This document shows, piece after piece, positions 28,996 to 36,511 of a DNA stretch of 64,000 nt; the first letter of the stretch is position 1; each line of letters opens with the position of its first letter. Position numbers and translations under genes: made by a program. The DNA comes from Defluviimonas salinarum. Its GTDB lineage: Bacteria; Pseudomonadota; Alphaproteobacteria; Rhodobacterales; Rhodobacteraceae. Under the pieces are notes generated by a model. It was not told the origin of the DNA. It did not search any database and saw nothing but the letters and a program-made list of their open reading frames with translations. The stretch covers positions 62,001-126,000 of the forward strand of contig NZ_JAPDOG010000006.1 of NCBI RefSeq assembly GCF_026013545.1, in the 5' to 3' direction.

Positions 28996-29529
28996 GTGAA
29001 ACAGAAGCTTGCGCTCTGCCCCCTGATCGCAGCACTCGGCACCGGCGCTGCCGCGGCCGCCGAAATCGACGTCACCATCACCGGATTCGGCGACGACACC
29101 GGCCTCGCGCGGATCGTCGTGATGGAAGGCGAGGCCGGTTATCTCGGCGAGATCCCGGTCGCGCGGATCGCCTCGGTCCCGATCCGCGCCGGTCGCGCCG
29201 AGTGGCAGGCGGACGACCTGCCGCCCGGCCGTTACGCGATCATCGCCCATCACGACCGCGACGGGGACGACGCGCTCAACCGCCCGTTCCTCGGCCTGCC
29301 GCAGGAGCCCTACGGCTATTCGAACGGCGCCTGGACGAGCTTCGGCCTGCCCGACTGGGAGGAGGTCGCCGTCGATCTCGGCGAAGCGCCGGTGCGGCAG
29401 GCGATCCGTCTGCGCATGAATGCTTTCGCGGCCGTCTCGCAGATGGCGCTTGTCGGGCTTCCCGCGCTTGTCGCGCTGTTCGGCGCGCTCGCTTTGCTGC
29501 GGCGGCTGCGCCGCACGGCAACGATCTGA
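28996..29529 (+). CDS. DUF2141 domain protein with C-terminal membrane anchor
   Basis: 177 aa. A signal peptide (residues 1-21, ending GTGAAAAA) precedes a DUF2141-like beta domain: VTITGFGDDTGLARIVVM, LPPGRYAIIAHHDRDGDDAL and the diagnostic FLGLPQEPYGYSNGA. A transmembrane helix near 148-168 (MALVGLPALVALFGALALL) follows, then a basic tail. It is probably displayed on the periplasmic face of the inner membrane. Start is GTG at 28996 with GAAAGGAC upstream. It is first of a two-gene operon divergent from the LytTR gene, a plausible regulator. Confidence 0.8.
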   Translation: MKQKLALCPLIAALGTGAAAAAEIDVTITGFGDDTGLARIVVMEGEAGYLGEIPVARIASVPIRAGRAEWQADDLPPGRYAIIAHHDRDGDDALNRPFLGLPQEPYGYSNGAWTSFGLPDWEEVAVDLGEAPVRQAIRLRMNAFAAVSQMALVGLPALVALFGALALLRRLRRTATI

Positions 29530-29552
29530 CCATTCCGGAACAGGAGAGAACC

Positions 29553-30179
29553 ATGACCCGTGAAACGCTCATTCGCGCCGGTGCCGCCGGCATGATCGTC
29601 GCCGGTGCGGCGCTCGGCTATTCCTATGTCTCGCATCCGCACCACATGACACCCGAGACCATCGCCAGCCCGGGCTGGATCGCGATCCACGCGCTTTTCG
29701 CGCTCTCGCTCGTGCTCGGCCTGCTCGGCACGACCGCGCTCTATGCCGCGACGGCTCTGCGCAGCGGGGCGCTCGGCCTCGCCGGCTATGTGACGCTCTT
29801 TATCGGCATGATGATGATCTTCGGCCTCGACTACTACGAGGTGCTGATCGCGCCCTATCTCGCGCTTCACTATCCCGAGGTCATCGCCGATCACGGCGCC
29901 GGCGACGCGATGGGCGCCGTGGCCGTGGCCTTTCCGCTGGCCGGCCTGCTCACGGTCCTTGGCTACGCGGCCCTTGGTGCTGCCTGGCTCCTCGCCGGGA
30001 TCATGCCGCGCGTGCCCGCCCTGGCGCTGATCGTCACCGCGCTCGCCTTCGGCGCCGGGCTGAGCCCCCTTGGCGGTCTCGCGGCGGCACGGATCACGGC
30101 GGCGGCGTTCGGGCTTGCGCTGATCGCGATCGGGGCCGTCGCGTGGCGCGCCGCCTCGACCCGGAGGGCGGAGGCGTGA
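29553..30179 (+). CDS. Multi-pass membrane protein of unknown function
   Basis: 208 aa with about six hydrophobic helices (for example AAGMIVAGAALGY, IAIHALFALSLVLGLLGTTA, YVTLFIGMMMIFGLDYYEVL, LAGLLTVLGYAALGAAWLLA). A periplasmic or loop motif SHPHHMTPETIASPGW near the N-terminus is His-rich. I do not recognise a family. The ATG at 29553 follows CAGGAGAG and lies 24 bases after the DUF2141 gene, so the two are probably co-transcribed. Confidence 0.75.
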   Translation: MTRETLIRAGAAGMIVAGAALGYSYVSHPHHMTPETIASPGWIAIHALFALSLVLGLLGTTALYAATALRSGALGLAGYVTLFIGMMMIFGLDYYEVLIAPYLALHYPEVIADHGAGDAMGAVAVAFPLAGLLTVLGYAALGAAWLLAGIMPRVPALALIVTALAFGAGLSPLGGLAAARITAAAFGLALIAIGAVAWRAASTRRAEA

Positions 30180-30207
30180 CGGGCGCGTTCGGCACCGAAT
30201 TGCCGAT

Positions 30208-30222
30208 GGTTATCGAATAACC
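30208..30222. promoter_or_regulatory. Inverted repeat upstream of the peptidoglycan-binding gene
   Basis: GGTTAT-CGA-ATAACC, 15 bases, lies 74 bases before the next start codon and 29 bases after the previous stop. It is AT-rich relative to the surroundings; operator or short hairpin, undecided. Confidence 0.35.
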
Positions 30223-30295
30223 GAAGCCCGATGTTGCCTATCATGCGCGCCGGCTCCATTGCTGCCACATATTCGATCTCAACGAGGGAATCTCG

Positions 30296-30841
30296 ATGCT
30301 GCACAAGTTCCGCACCTCCGCCATTGCCGCGCTCCTGATCGCTTCCACGGCCGCCGCACCCGCAAGCGCCTGGGGCCAGCGCGAGCAGGACATGCTCAAG
30401 GGCGCCGCCGCGGCGGCGGCGGTGGGCTATCTGCTGATGAACTCGCGCGCCAAGGCTCAGCAGCCGGCCCGTTCGCAGACCGGCTATTACCAGCCGCAGA
30501 CCAGCTATCGGCAGCCGCAGACCAGCTACCGGCAGCCGCAGTCCAGCTATTACCCGCAGCCGTCCTACCAGCAGCCCGCGCGCTACGAACAGCCGAGCTA
30601 CGGCTCCTCGGACGTCTATTCGACCCCGGCCGCGCGCGCCTTCAACAGCTATCCGCTCTCGGACCGCCGGCGCATCCAGGCGCGTCTGTCCGAGTGGGGC
30701 TATTACAACGGCGGCATCGACGGCTCGTTCGGCCCGATGACCTACCGTGCCGTCACCGCGTTCGCCGGCGACTCCCAAGGCACGACCGAGCTCACCACGG
30801 TGGCCGGCGCCTACGACTTCTACGGCCGGCTTCTGCGCTGA
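30296..30841 (+). CDS. Secreted protein with Tyr/Gln/Pro repeats and a peptidoglycan-binding domain
   Basis: 181 aa. A signal peptide at residues 1-25 ends ASTAAAPASA. A low-complexity region (about 56-105) has repeated SYRQPQT / SYYPQPS / YEQPSYG units. The C-terminal domain resembles PG_binding_1: SDRRRIQARLSEWGYYNGGIDGSFGPMTYRAVTAF, seen here in fragments. It likely binds cell wall in the periplasm or outer surface; the Tyr-Pro-rich spacer may be extended or adhesive. No catalytic domain is present. It stands alone, upstream of the sigma factor. Confidence 0.82.
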   Translation: MLHKFRTSAIAALLIASTAAAPASAWGQREQDMLKGAAAAAAVGYLLMNSRAKAQQPARSQTGYYQPQTSYRQPQTSYRQPQSSYYPQPSYQQPARYEQPSYGSSDVYSTPAARAFNSYPLSDRRRIQARLSEWGYYNGGIDGSFGPMTYRAVTAFAGDSQGTTELTTVAGAYDFYGRLLR

Positions 30842-31046
30842 GGCCACCCGGCCGGGAGGCCCGCGCTTCCCGGCAGGATGAGACACCCGAGCGGCGGGCG
30901 CATGTCGACCGCGCCCGCTGCGCCCCTTGGCAGAGCCGCGGCACCCGCGCTCTCCCTGCGCCCAGTGGGCTGCCCCCGCCGGTTCGGCGAAAAATATTCT
31001 CCACCACCGCCAAGGATTGACGCCTCGCCCGCGTCATAGTTCCGTC

Positions 31047-31592
31047 ATGCGCATGCAAACCCCGGACGAGGACCTGGCCGAAGCCGCCGCAGGAGGAGAC
31101 CGCGACGCCTTCGCGGCGCTTCTCGCGCGGCATTACGACCGGCTTCACGGCCTGTCCTTCCGCCTGACCGGCAGCCGGGCCGAGGCCGAGGATCTCGCGC
31201 AGGACATTTGCCTCGCGCTCCCGGCGAAGCTCGGGAGCTACCGGCGCGAGGCGCGGTTCACGACCTGGCTCTACCGGGTCACGGTGAATGCCGCGCATGA
31301 CCGCCGCCGCCGAATGGCCGCCCATGCGCGGGCCGCCGACGGCTGGGGCGACTGGGAGATCAACCGCCGCGCCGGGATCGCCGAGGCGGCCGAGGTTGGG
31401 GACTGGCTCGCCGCGACAATGGCGCGGCTTACACCGGAACTGCGCGACACCGTCGCCCTCACGCTCGGGGAGGAACTGAGCCAGAAGGAGGCCGCCGAGG
31501 TGCTCGGGCTCTCCGAAGGCACGGTCGCCTGGCGGATGAGCGAAGTGAAGAAACGCCTGCGCGAGATGGCGCGGGCGGAGGGCATGCTATGA
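31047..31592 (+). CDS. RNA polymerase sigma factor, ECF-like
   Basis: A 181-aa sigma-70-family factor with only regions 2 and 4. Region 2 is visible as ALLARHYDRLHGLSFRLTG, AEDLAQDICLALP and FTTWLYRVTVNAAHDRRRR. Region 4 is LTPELRDTVALTLGEELSQK with the HTH EAAEVLGLSEGTVAWRMSEV. It overlaps the next gene by ATGA. That membrane-anchored VWA protein probably acts as its anti-sigma factor or partner (inference from position and N-terminal layout). The 205-base gap upstream has a TTGAC-like element but no confident promoter. Confidence 0.9.
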   Translation: MRMQTPDEDLAEAAAGGDRDAFAALLARHYDRLHGLSFRLTGSRAEAEDLAQDICLALPAKLGSYRREARFTTWLYRVTVNAAHDRRRRMAAHARAADGWGDWEINRRAGIAEAAEVGDWLAATMARLTPELRDTVALTLGEELSQKEAAEVLGLSEGTVAWRMSEVKKRLREMARAEGML

Positions 31593-33616
31593 CCGACGAT
31601 CTCGACCGCCTGCGCGCCGCGTTGAAGTCGCACCCCGCCCCCGACGGGGCGGCGAAGGCCGAAGCCCTGCGGCGGGCGATGGAAAATTTCGACCGCCACC
31701 AAGGAAGCGCGCAAGCGCCGCGTCCCAATCAGGACCGCCCTGCACGGGCGGGTGTTCTGAAAGGAGTACGCGAGATGATGTCGAGACTGACCACGAGACC
31801 GGCGCTGGCCGCCACCGCCTCCGTCGTCGCCATCGGTGTGGCGATCACGGTCTACCCCGAACTGCGGCGGAGCGTTTCGGCGCCGTCCCCTGTCGCCACG
31901 GCGACCGGCGAAGCCCAGACCGGCGAGGCCCGCGCGCGGCAATCCTTCCCCGAGGTCGGACGGGACGCGGGCACCGCCTCCCCGCTCGAATCCACCGCGC
32001 CGGCGATCGCCGCGGCCCCAACGCCGAAAGCCGCCCCGGAAGCCGACGCTCTCGCCGACATGCCCATAGCGGCCGCGCCGCCCGCGCCGCGGAAAGAAGC
32101 GGCCGAGGCGATCACCGCGCAGACCGGCATCATGACCGAGGAAGCGTTCCGGTCCGCCCCTTCCGGCGATGTCGCGGGCTACGTCCTGCCAGAGGCCGAG
32201 ACGGTGCTGGCACCGGCGCCGCTCACCGAGGCCTATCCCGAAGCCGACCCCAATCCGCTGAAGGTCACGGCCGAGGAGCCGGTATCGACCTTCTCCATCG
32301 ACACCGACACGGCCTCCTATGCGGTGCTCCGCTCCTCGCTCACCAATGGGTATCTGCCGCCCGCCGAGGCCGTGCGGGTCGAGGAGATGGTGAACTACTT
32401 CCCCTATGCCTACCCGGCGCCGGACGAGGGCGACGCCCCGTTTCGCGCCGCGGTGACCCTCTTCGAGACGCCGTGGAACGCCGAGACCCGGCTTCTCCGC
32501 ATCGGCCTGCAGGGCGAGCTTCCCGCGACCGACGACCGGCCGCCTCTCGACCTCGTCTTCCTGATCGACACGTCGGGTTCGATGGACGATCCGAAGAAAC
32601 TGCCGCTCCTGAAGCAGTCGCTCGCGCTGATGCTCGGCGAGCTGCGCCCCGAGGACCGGATCGCGATCGTCACCTATGCCGGCTCCGCCGGCCTCGTGCT
32701 GGAACCCACCGACGCCGCCGACCGCGCCACGATCCTCGCGGCCCTCGACCGGCTCGGTGCGGGCGGCTCGACCGCCGGGGCGGAGGGCCTGCGCCTGGCC
32801 TACCGGACCGCCGAGAGCATGGCCGGGGAGGGCCGGATCGGGCGCATCCTTCTGGCCACCGACGGCGATTTCAACGTCGGCATCCACGATCCCGAGGCGC
32901 TGAAGGACTTCATCGCGCAAAAACGCGAGAGCGGCACCTACCTGTCCGTCCTCGGCTTCGGCCGCGGCAATCTCGACGACGCGACAATGCAGGCGCTGGC
33001 CCAGAACGGCAACGGCACGGCGGCCTATATCGACACGCTCGCCGAGGCGCAGAAGGTGCTCGTCGACCAGCTTTCCGGCGCCCTCTTCCCCATCGCCGAC
33101 GACGTGAAGATCCAGATCGAGTTCAACCCCGCCGCCGTCGCCGAATACCGGCTGATCGGCTACGAGACCCGGGCGCTGGCGCGCGAGGATTTCAACAACG
33201 ACCGGGTTGACGCGGGCGAGATCGGCGCGGGACACCAGGTGACCGCGCTCTATGAGATCACCCCGGTCGGCAGCAAGGCGCGGCTGACCGACCCCCTGCG
33301 CTACGCCGAACCGCAACTGGCCGGCGACGCCGCCGAGCTTGGCTTTCTCAAGCTGCGCTACAAGGTGCCGGGCACGGCGACCTCGCGGCTGATCGAAACG
33401 CCGATCCCCGCCACGCCCGCCGAGGCTGATCCCGACGCCCGCTTCGCCGCCGCGATCGCTGGCATGGGCCAGCTCCTCTCCGGCCCGAAATACCTCGGGC
33501 AATGGGGCTGGGACGACGCCATCACGCTTGCCAACGGCGCCAGGGGGGGCGATCCCTACGGCTACCGCGCCGAGGCGGTGCAGCTCATGCGGCTGGCGCA
33601 AAGCCTCGCGCGCTGA
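31589..33616 (+). CDS. Membrane-anchored von Willebrand factor A protein (YfbK-like)
   Basis: 675 aa. A short cytoplasmic N-terminus (1-65, anti-sigma-like size) is followed by a transmembrane segment (~70-90, LAATASVVAIGVAITVYP) and a long Ala/Pro/Glu-rich linker. Then come a VWF_N-type region (TFSIDTDTASYAVLRSSL, VEEMVNYFPYAYP), a VWA domain with an intact MIDAS motif DTSGSMD and later TDGDFNVGIHDP, and a DUF3520-like C-terminus ending KYLGQWGWDDAITLA. It binds a metal-dependent protein ligand in the periplasm. Start overlaps the sigma-factor stop (ATGA), implying joint function in envelope signalling. Confidence 0.9.
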   Translation: MTDDLDRLRAALKSHPAPDGAAKAEALRRAMENFDRHQGSAQAPRPNQDRPARAGVLKGVREMMSRLTTRPALAATASVVAIGVAITVYPELRRSVSAPSPVATATGEAQTGEARARQSFPEVGRDAGTASPLESTAPAIAAAPTPKAAPEADALADMPIAAAPPAPRKEAAEAITAQTGIMTEEAFRSAPSGDVAGYVLPEAETVLAPAPLTEAYPEADPNPLKVTAEEPVSTFSIDTDTASYAVLRSSLTNGYLPPAEAVRVEEMVNYFPYAYPAPDEGDAPFRAAVTLFETPWNAETRLLRIGLQGELPATDDRPPLDLVFLIDTSGSMDDPKKLPLLKQSLALMLGELRPEDRIAIVTYAGSAGLVLEPTDAADRATILAALDRLGAGGSTAGAEGLRLAYRTAESMAGEGRIGRILLATDGDFNVGIHDPEALKDFIAQKRESGTYLSVLGFGRGNLDDATMQALAQNGNGTAAYIDTLAEAQKVLVDQLSGALFPIADDVKIQIEFNPAAVAEYRLIGYETRALAREDFNNDRVDAGEIGAGHQVTALYEITPVGSKARLTDPLRYAEPQLAGDAAELGFLKLRYKVPGTATSRLIETPIPATPAEADPDARFAAAIAGMGQLLSGPKYLGQWGWDDAITLANGARGGDPYGYRAEAVQLMRLAQSLAR

Positions 33617-33619
33617 GGC

Positions 33620-33718
33620 TTCTTCATTGCGCCAAATACCCCCGCCGGAGGCCGCGGAGCGCCCGTTGCGCAGGCTAACGGGCGCGACAGATATCTCGCG
33701 CCCGCAAGGGCGCTCCGC
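33620..33718 (+). repeat. Intergenic palindromic repeat, copy 5, with nested hairpin
   Basis: TTCTTCATTGC (33620-33630) and AAATACCCCC are followed by an unusual hairpin region. GCGGAGCGCCC (33654-33664) pairs with GGGCGCTCCGC (33708-33718). Inside, GGGCGCGA (33680-33687) pairs with TCGCGCCC (33696-33703). Alternatively GCGCCCGTT (33659-33667) pairs with AACGGGCGC (33677-33685). It separates the convergent VWA and LysR genes and could terminate both. Confidence 0.75.
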
Positions 33719-33727
33719 CGGCCCACC

Positions 33728-34663
33728 TCAAAGATCGCGGAAGCCAAGCTCGGCGACGAGGCCGAGCGTCCGCGCCCGCATCCAGCGATGCGCCGGATCG
33801 CGATCGTGCCGCGCATGCCAGTAGAGGCTGATCTCCGGCACCGGAATCTCGAACGGCGGCGCGAAGATCCGGAGCGGCACGCTGTCCCGCACGGCGCGCG
33901 CGAACTGCACCGGCAGGGCCGCGAGGTGGCGCCCCTGCGCGACCGCGAGCGCCACCGCCTGGAAATGCGGCAGCGCCAGCGTGACCCGGCGGTGCCGGCC
34001 CTGCTCCTCCAGCGCCGCATCGACCCGCCCCCGCATGCTGCCGTCGACCGACCGGATCGCATGTTCGAGCCCGCAGAAGACCTTCATCGGCATCCGCGCG
34101 CCCTCGGCGAGCCCGGCCACGCCGGGATTGCCCCGCGCCGTCACTATCACGAAGGGCGCGCGGAACATGACCTCGCGCGACACGCCCTCGGGCACCTCGA
34201 TCGGCTGCTCCAGCGCCATGTCGACGCCGTCATCGCGCAACAGTCTCGGCACGTCGCCATGGGCGCTGTCGAGCAGCCTGAGCCGTACGCCCGGCGCCTC
34301 CTCCCCCAGCCTTTCGGCCAGGCGCGGCATTAGGAGCATCGAGAAGAAATCCGACCCGAGGAAGGTGAAGGTCCGCTCCAGCCCCGCCGGATCGAAGGCC
34401 GGTCCGGGCGCCAGCATCCTGCCGATCTCCGCGAGCGCCGCCCGCGCGCGCGGCGCCAGCTCCTCGGCGCGCGGGGTCGGCACCATCTCGTTGCCGCGGC
34501 GCACGAAGAGCTGGTCGCCGAGCGCGTGGCGCAGGCGGTTCAACGCCGCGCTGACAGCGGGCTGGGACAGGCCGACCCGGTCGCCGGCGCGGGTCACGCC
34601 GCGCTCCTGCCAGAGTGCGTCGAAGACCCGGATCAGATTGAGATCGAGTGCGTTCAAATCCAT
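33728..34663 (-). CDS. LysR family transcriptional regulator
   Basis: 311 aa from the chosen ATG at 34663; in-frame ATGs at 34681 and 34699 are alternatives. The winged HTH is at the N-terminus: LDLNLIRVFDALWQERGVTR, GDRVGLSQPAVSAALNRL, ALGDQLFVRRGNEMVPT. The effector domain is of the NodD/NahR-like type. It is divergent from a cupin gene 102 bases away, and an inverted repeat TTCAT-GG-ATGAA lies between them, so it probably regulates that gene and itself. Confidence 0.92.
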   Translation of the reverse strand: MDLNALDLNLIRVFDALWQERGVTRAGDRVGLSQPAVSAALNRLRHALGDQLFVRRGNEMVPTPRAEELAPRARAALAEIGRMLAPGPAFDPAGLERTFTFLGSDFFSMLLMPRLAERLGEEAPGVRLRLLDSAHGDVPRLLRDDGVDMALEQPIEVPEGVSREVMFRAPFVIVTARGNPGVAGLAEGARMPMKVFCGLEHAIRSVDGSMRGRVDAALEEQGRHRRVTLALPHFQAVALAVAQGRHLAALPVQFARAVRDSVPLRIFAPPFEIPVPEISLYWHARHDRDPAHRWMRARTLGLVAELGFRDL

Positions 34664-34694
34664 CCCATGGATCGGCTGCATAGAGACTTGCGAT

Positions 34695-34706
34695 TTCATG
34701 GATGAA
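34695..34706. promoter_or_regulatory. Candidate LysR operator
   Basis: TTCAT-GG-ATGAA, a 12-base inverted repeat in the LysR/cupin divergent gap. Its half-site TTCAT is also used in the candidate site at 12028-12042 beside the other LysR gene. Confidence 0.4.
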
Positions 34707-34765
34707 GCAATCCGCGCTAGATTGCAACTGCCGCCGCTTCCGGCATCGACGCGAAGGACCCCACG

Positions 34766-35245
34766 ATGAATGCGCTCTCCACCCCGGATTCCGGGACCGA
34801 ACTCTTCTGGTTCATGAACAACCTCCTCGCGATCCCCGTCTCGTGCGAGGCTGGCGCGGACCGCCTGTCGGTCGTCGAGCAATGGGCGCCCCATGGCGAC
34901 AGCCCGCCGCTCCACATCCACCACAGCGAGGACGAGGTCTTCGTGGTGCTGAAGGGACGGCTCCGGATCCAGATCGACGGCACGGATGTCTTCCTCGATG
35001 CCGGCGGCACCGTGATGGCGCCGAAGGGCAAGCCGCACAGCTTCCGCGTCGAAAGCGCCGAGGGCGCGCATTTCCTCGCCATCACCAGCGGTAATGATTT
35101 CGAGCGCATGATCCGCGCGGCAAGCCGCCCTGCCGACCGGCCAGGCCTGCCCGATCCCGCCGTGCCGACCGAGGCGATGAAGGCCGAACTCACCCGCATC
35201 TGCGCGGACCACCGGATCGAGATCGTCGGCCCGCCGCTCCACTGA
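34766..35245 (+). CDS. Cupin domain protein (quercetinase-like type)
   Basis: A 159-aa protein with one cupin domain: GDSPPLHIHHSEDEVFVVLKG (two His plus Glu, metal site) and LDAGGTVMAPKGKPHSFRV (third His). The extra C-terminal helix region (VPTEAMKAELTRICADHRIE) is common in small cupins annotated as quercetin-dioxygenase-like. The substrate is unknown. It is divergent from a LysR regulator that probably controls it, and converges on another cupin gene. Confidence 0.85.
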   Translation: MNALSTPDSGTELFWFMNNLLAIPVSCEAGADRLSVVEQWAPHGDSPPLHIHHSEDEVFVVLKGRLRIQIDGTDVFLDAGGTVMAPKGKPHSFRVESAEGAHFLAITSGNDFERMIRAASRPADRPGLPDPAVPTEAMKAELTRICADHRIEIVGPPLH

Positions 35246-35284
35246 CACCTGCGAGGCACCCCTCGGCGGGATGCGGCGACACGG

Positions 35285-35818
35285 TCAATCCTGCGTCGCC
35301 CGCCGCCCGGCGCGCCAGTCGCGGACCCTGTCGCTCAGCCCGTCATGGTCCCCCAGCGGCCGGCCCGGAGCGGCGTCCCACCAGTCGTCGCGCCCGTCAC
35401 GCTCTTGCGGGTTCAGCGGGTAGACGATGCGGTTCTCGGGCTTCGAGGCCTCGCCGACGACCAGCAGGCGTACCTCTGTATCGGTGTTGTTGATGAAGGT
35501 GTGCGACTGCCCGGTCCCGGCCGGGAACCCGACCGCGTCACCGGGCGACAGGCGGTGCAGATGGCCATCGAGCCAGACATCGGGTGCGCCGTCGATGACG
35601 TAGACGAACTCTTCCTCGGCGCTCTCGGCGTGCGGGTATGATGTCCGGCGGCCGGGCAGCAACCGTTCGTGGTGGATCCCGAGGCGGGTCAGCCCGAAGT
35701 GCCGGCCGAACGGCGCGCCGATGCTCATCCGTTCGTCTTCGCCGCGGTAATAGGGCCGGTCGGCGCCCTCGATCTCCTGCCAGTGGGCAATGCACGCGGG
35801 ACGGTCTGGATTGGACAT
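35285..35818 (-). CDS. Cupin domain protein
   Basis: A 177-aa cupin. The metal motifs are LLPGRRTSYPHAESAEEEFVY (His and acidic residues), DGHLHRLSPGDAVGFPAGTG and QSHTFINN. The C-terminal tail has repeated W/D residues (RDDWWDAAPGRPLGDHDGLS), as in a group of uncharacterised proteobacterial cupins. ATG at 35818 is chosen over an in-frame start 51 bases upstream because GAAGGAGAGG precedes it. Function unknown. Confidence 0.83.
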   Translation of the reverse strand: MSNPDRPACIAHWQEIEGADRPYYRGEDERMSIGAPFGRHFGLTRLGIHHERLLPGRRTSYPHAESAEEEFVYVIDGAPDVWLDGHLHRLSPGDAVGFPAGTGQSHTFINNTDTEVRLLVVGEASKPENRIVYPLNPQERDGRDDWWDAAPGRPLGDHDGLSDRVRDWRAGRRATQD

Positions 35819-35874
35819 GTGCGCCTCTCCTTCTGCGATGCGGGAAAGACTATGCTCAGCCGCGCGCAAACGAA

Positions 35875-35898
35875 AGGCGCGCCCTTCAGGGCGCGCCT
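35875..35898 (-). terminator. Terminator after hsp20
   Basis: AGGCGCGCCC (35875-35884) and GGGCGCGCCT (35889-35898) form a perfect 10-bp stem with a 4-base loop. On the minus strand it is followed by TTCGTTTGC. It lies 25 bases past the hsp20 stop and 57 bases before the next gene. Confidence 0.7.
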
Positions 35899-35922
35899 CT
35901 GTCCATCCTTCGTGTCGGGACC

Positions 35923-36387
35923 TCAGGCCCCGCTCTTCTCGACGGCTTTCGCCTCGACCATATCGCCCCGGGCGATCTCGATCCGGCGCGGTTTCAGCGC
36001 CTCGGGCACTTCGCGGACGAGGTCGACATGCAGCATGCCGTCGACATGCACCGCGTTCGTCACCTTGACGTGCTCGGCCAGCGCGAAGCGGCGCTCGAAC
36101 GCGCGGGTCGCGATGCCGCGGTGCAGGTAGGTCTTGGCCTCGTCCTCGGCGGCCTTGCGGGCCGAGACGATCAGCGCGCCGTCCTTGACCTCGACATTCA
36201 GCTCATCGCCCGAGAACCCGGCGACGGCGATGGAGATGCGGTAGGCATTCTCGTCGGTCTTTTCGATGTTGTAGGGCGGATAGGTCGGCTGGGCCACGTC
36301 GGCCGAAAGGACCCGGTCCATCAGGTCGGCGACCCGGTCGAATCCGACGGTCGCGCGGTAAAGCGGGGTAAAATCATAGGTTCGCAT
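35923..36387 (-). CDS. Small heat shock protein, Hsp20/alpha-crystallin family
   Basis: A 154-aa ATP-independent holdase chaperone. The N-terminus (MRTYDFTPLYRATVGFDRVA) is typical of IbpA-like proteins. The alpha-crystallin domain runs from YNIEKTDENAYRISIAVAGF to the late AFERRFALAEHVKVTNAVHV, and the usual C-terminal I-x-I-type strand is represented by RRIEIARG. The ATG at 36387 is chosen because GGAGG lies six bases upstream, whereas the ATG at 36393 abuts it. The leader carries a ROSE-like thermosensor and an RpoH-like promoter. Confidence 0.94.
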   Translation of the reverse strand: MRTYDFTPLYRATVGFDRVADLMDRVLSADVAQPTYPPYNIEKTDENAYRISIAVAGFSGDELNVEVKDGALIVSARKAAEDEAKTYLHRGIATRAFERRFALAEHVKVTNAVHVDGMLHVDLVREVPEALKPRRIEIARGDMVEAKAVEKSGA

Positions 36388-36475
36388 TCTCATCCTCCAT
36401 CGAGCGATGTTTCTGGCCCTCCCTCCTCGGGACGGGCGGTTGCCACTCCGGAGCCCTCAAGCGGCACCCCGGCAA
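36388..36475 (-). ncRNA. ROSE-like RNA thermometer in the hsp20 leader
   Basis: Just before the start codon the leader reads TCGCTCGATGGAGGATGAG: the conserved U-U/C-GCU element (36407-36403) four bases before GGAGG (36398-36394). This matches the final hairpin of alphaproteobacterial ROSE elements, in which UYGCU masks the ribosome site at low temperature. Upstream, GCCC-G-TCC/GGA-GGGC and TGCCGC/GTGGCA can form two further hairpins, as in ROSE leaders. Boundaries are estimated. Confidence 0.72.
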
Positions 36476-36482
36476 ACATCAC

Positions 36483-36509
36483 ATGTGAAGGCTTTTTGCG
36501 GTTTTCAAG
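36483..36509 (-). promoter_or_regulatory. RpoH (sigma-32)-like promoter of hsp20
   Basis: Minus strand CTTGAAAAC (36509-36501) matches the -35 box of heat-shock promoters. CTTCACAT (36490-36483) is a moderate match to the alphaproteobacterial -10. Predicted transcription start near 36475 would give a leader of about 88 bases. The promoter lies directly after the end of the upstream protease gene. Confidence 0.5.
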
Positions 36510-36511
36510 GG

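Noticed and set aside
30461-30605. Short tandem DNA repeats resembling a CRISPR array
   Set aside because: Units are in frame, encode Tyr/Gln/Pro repeats, and lack unique spacers of constant length.
31271-33601. A 776-codon minus-strand frame opposite the VWA protein gene
   Set aside because: Shadow of a gene with clear sigma-factor coupling and a MIDAS motif.
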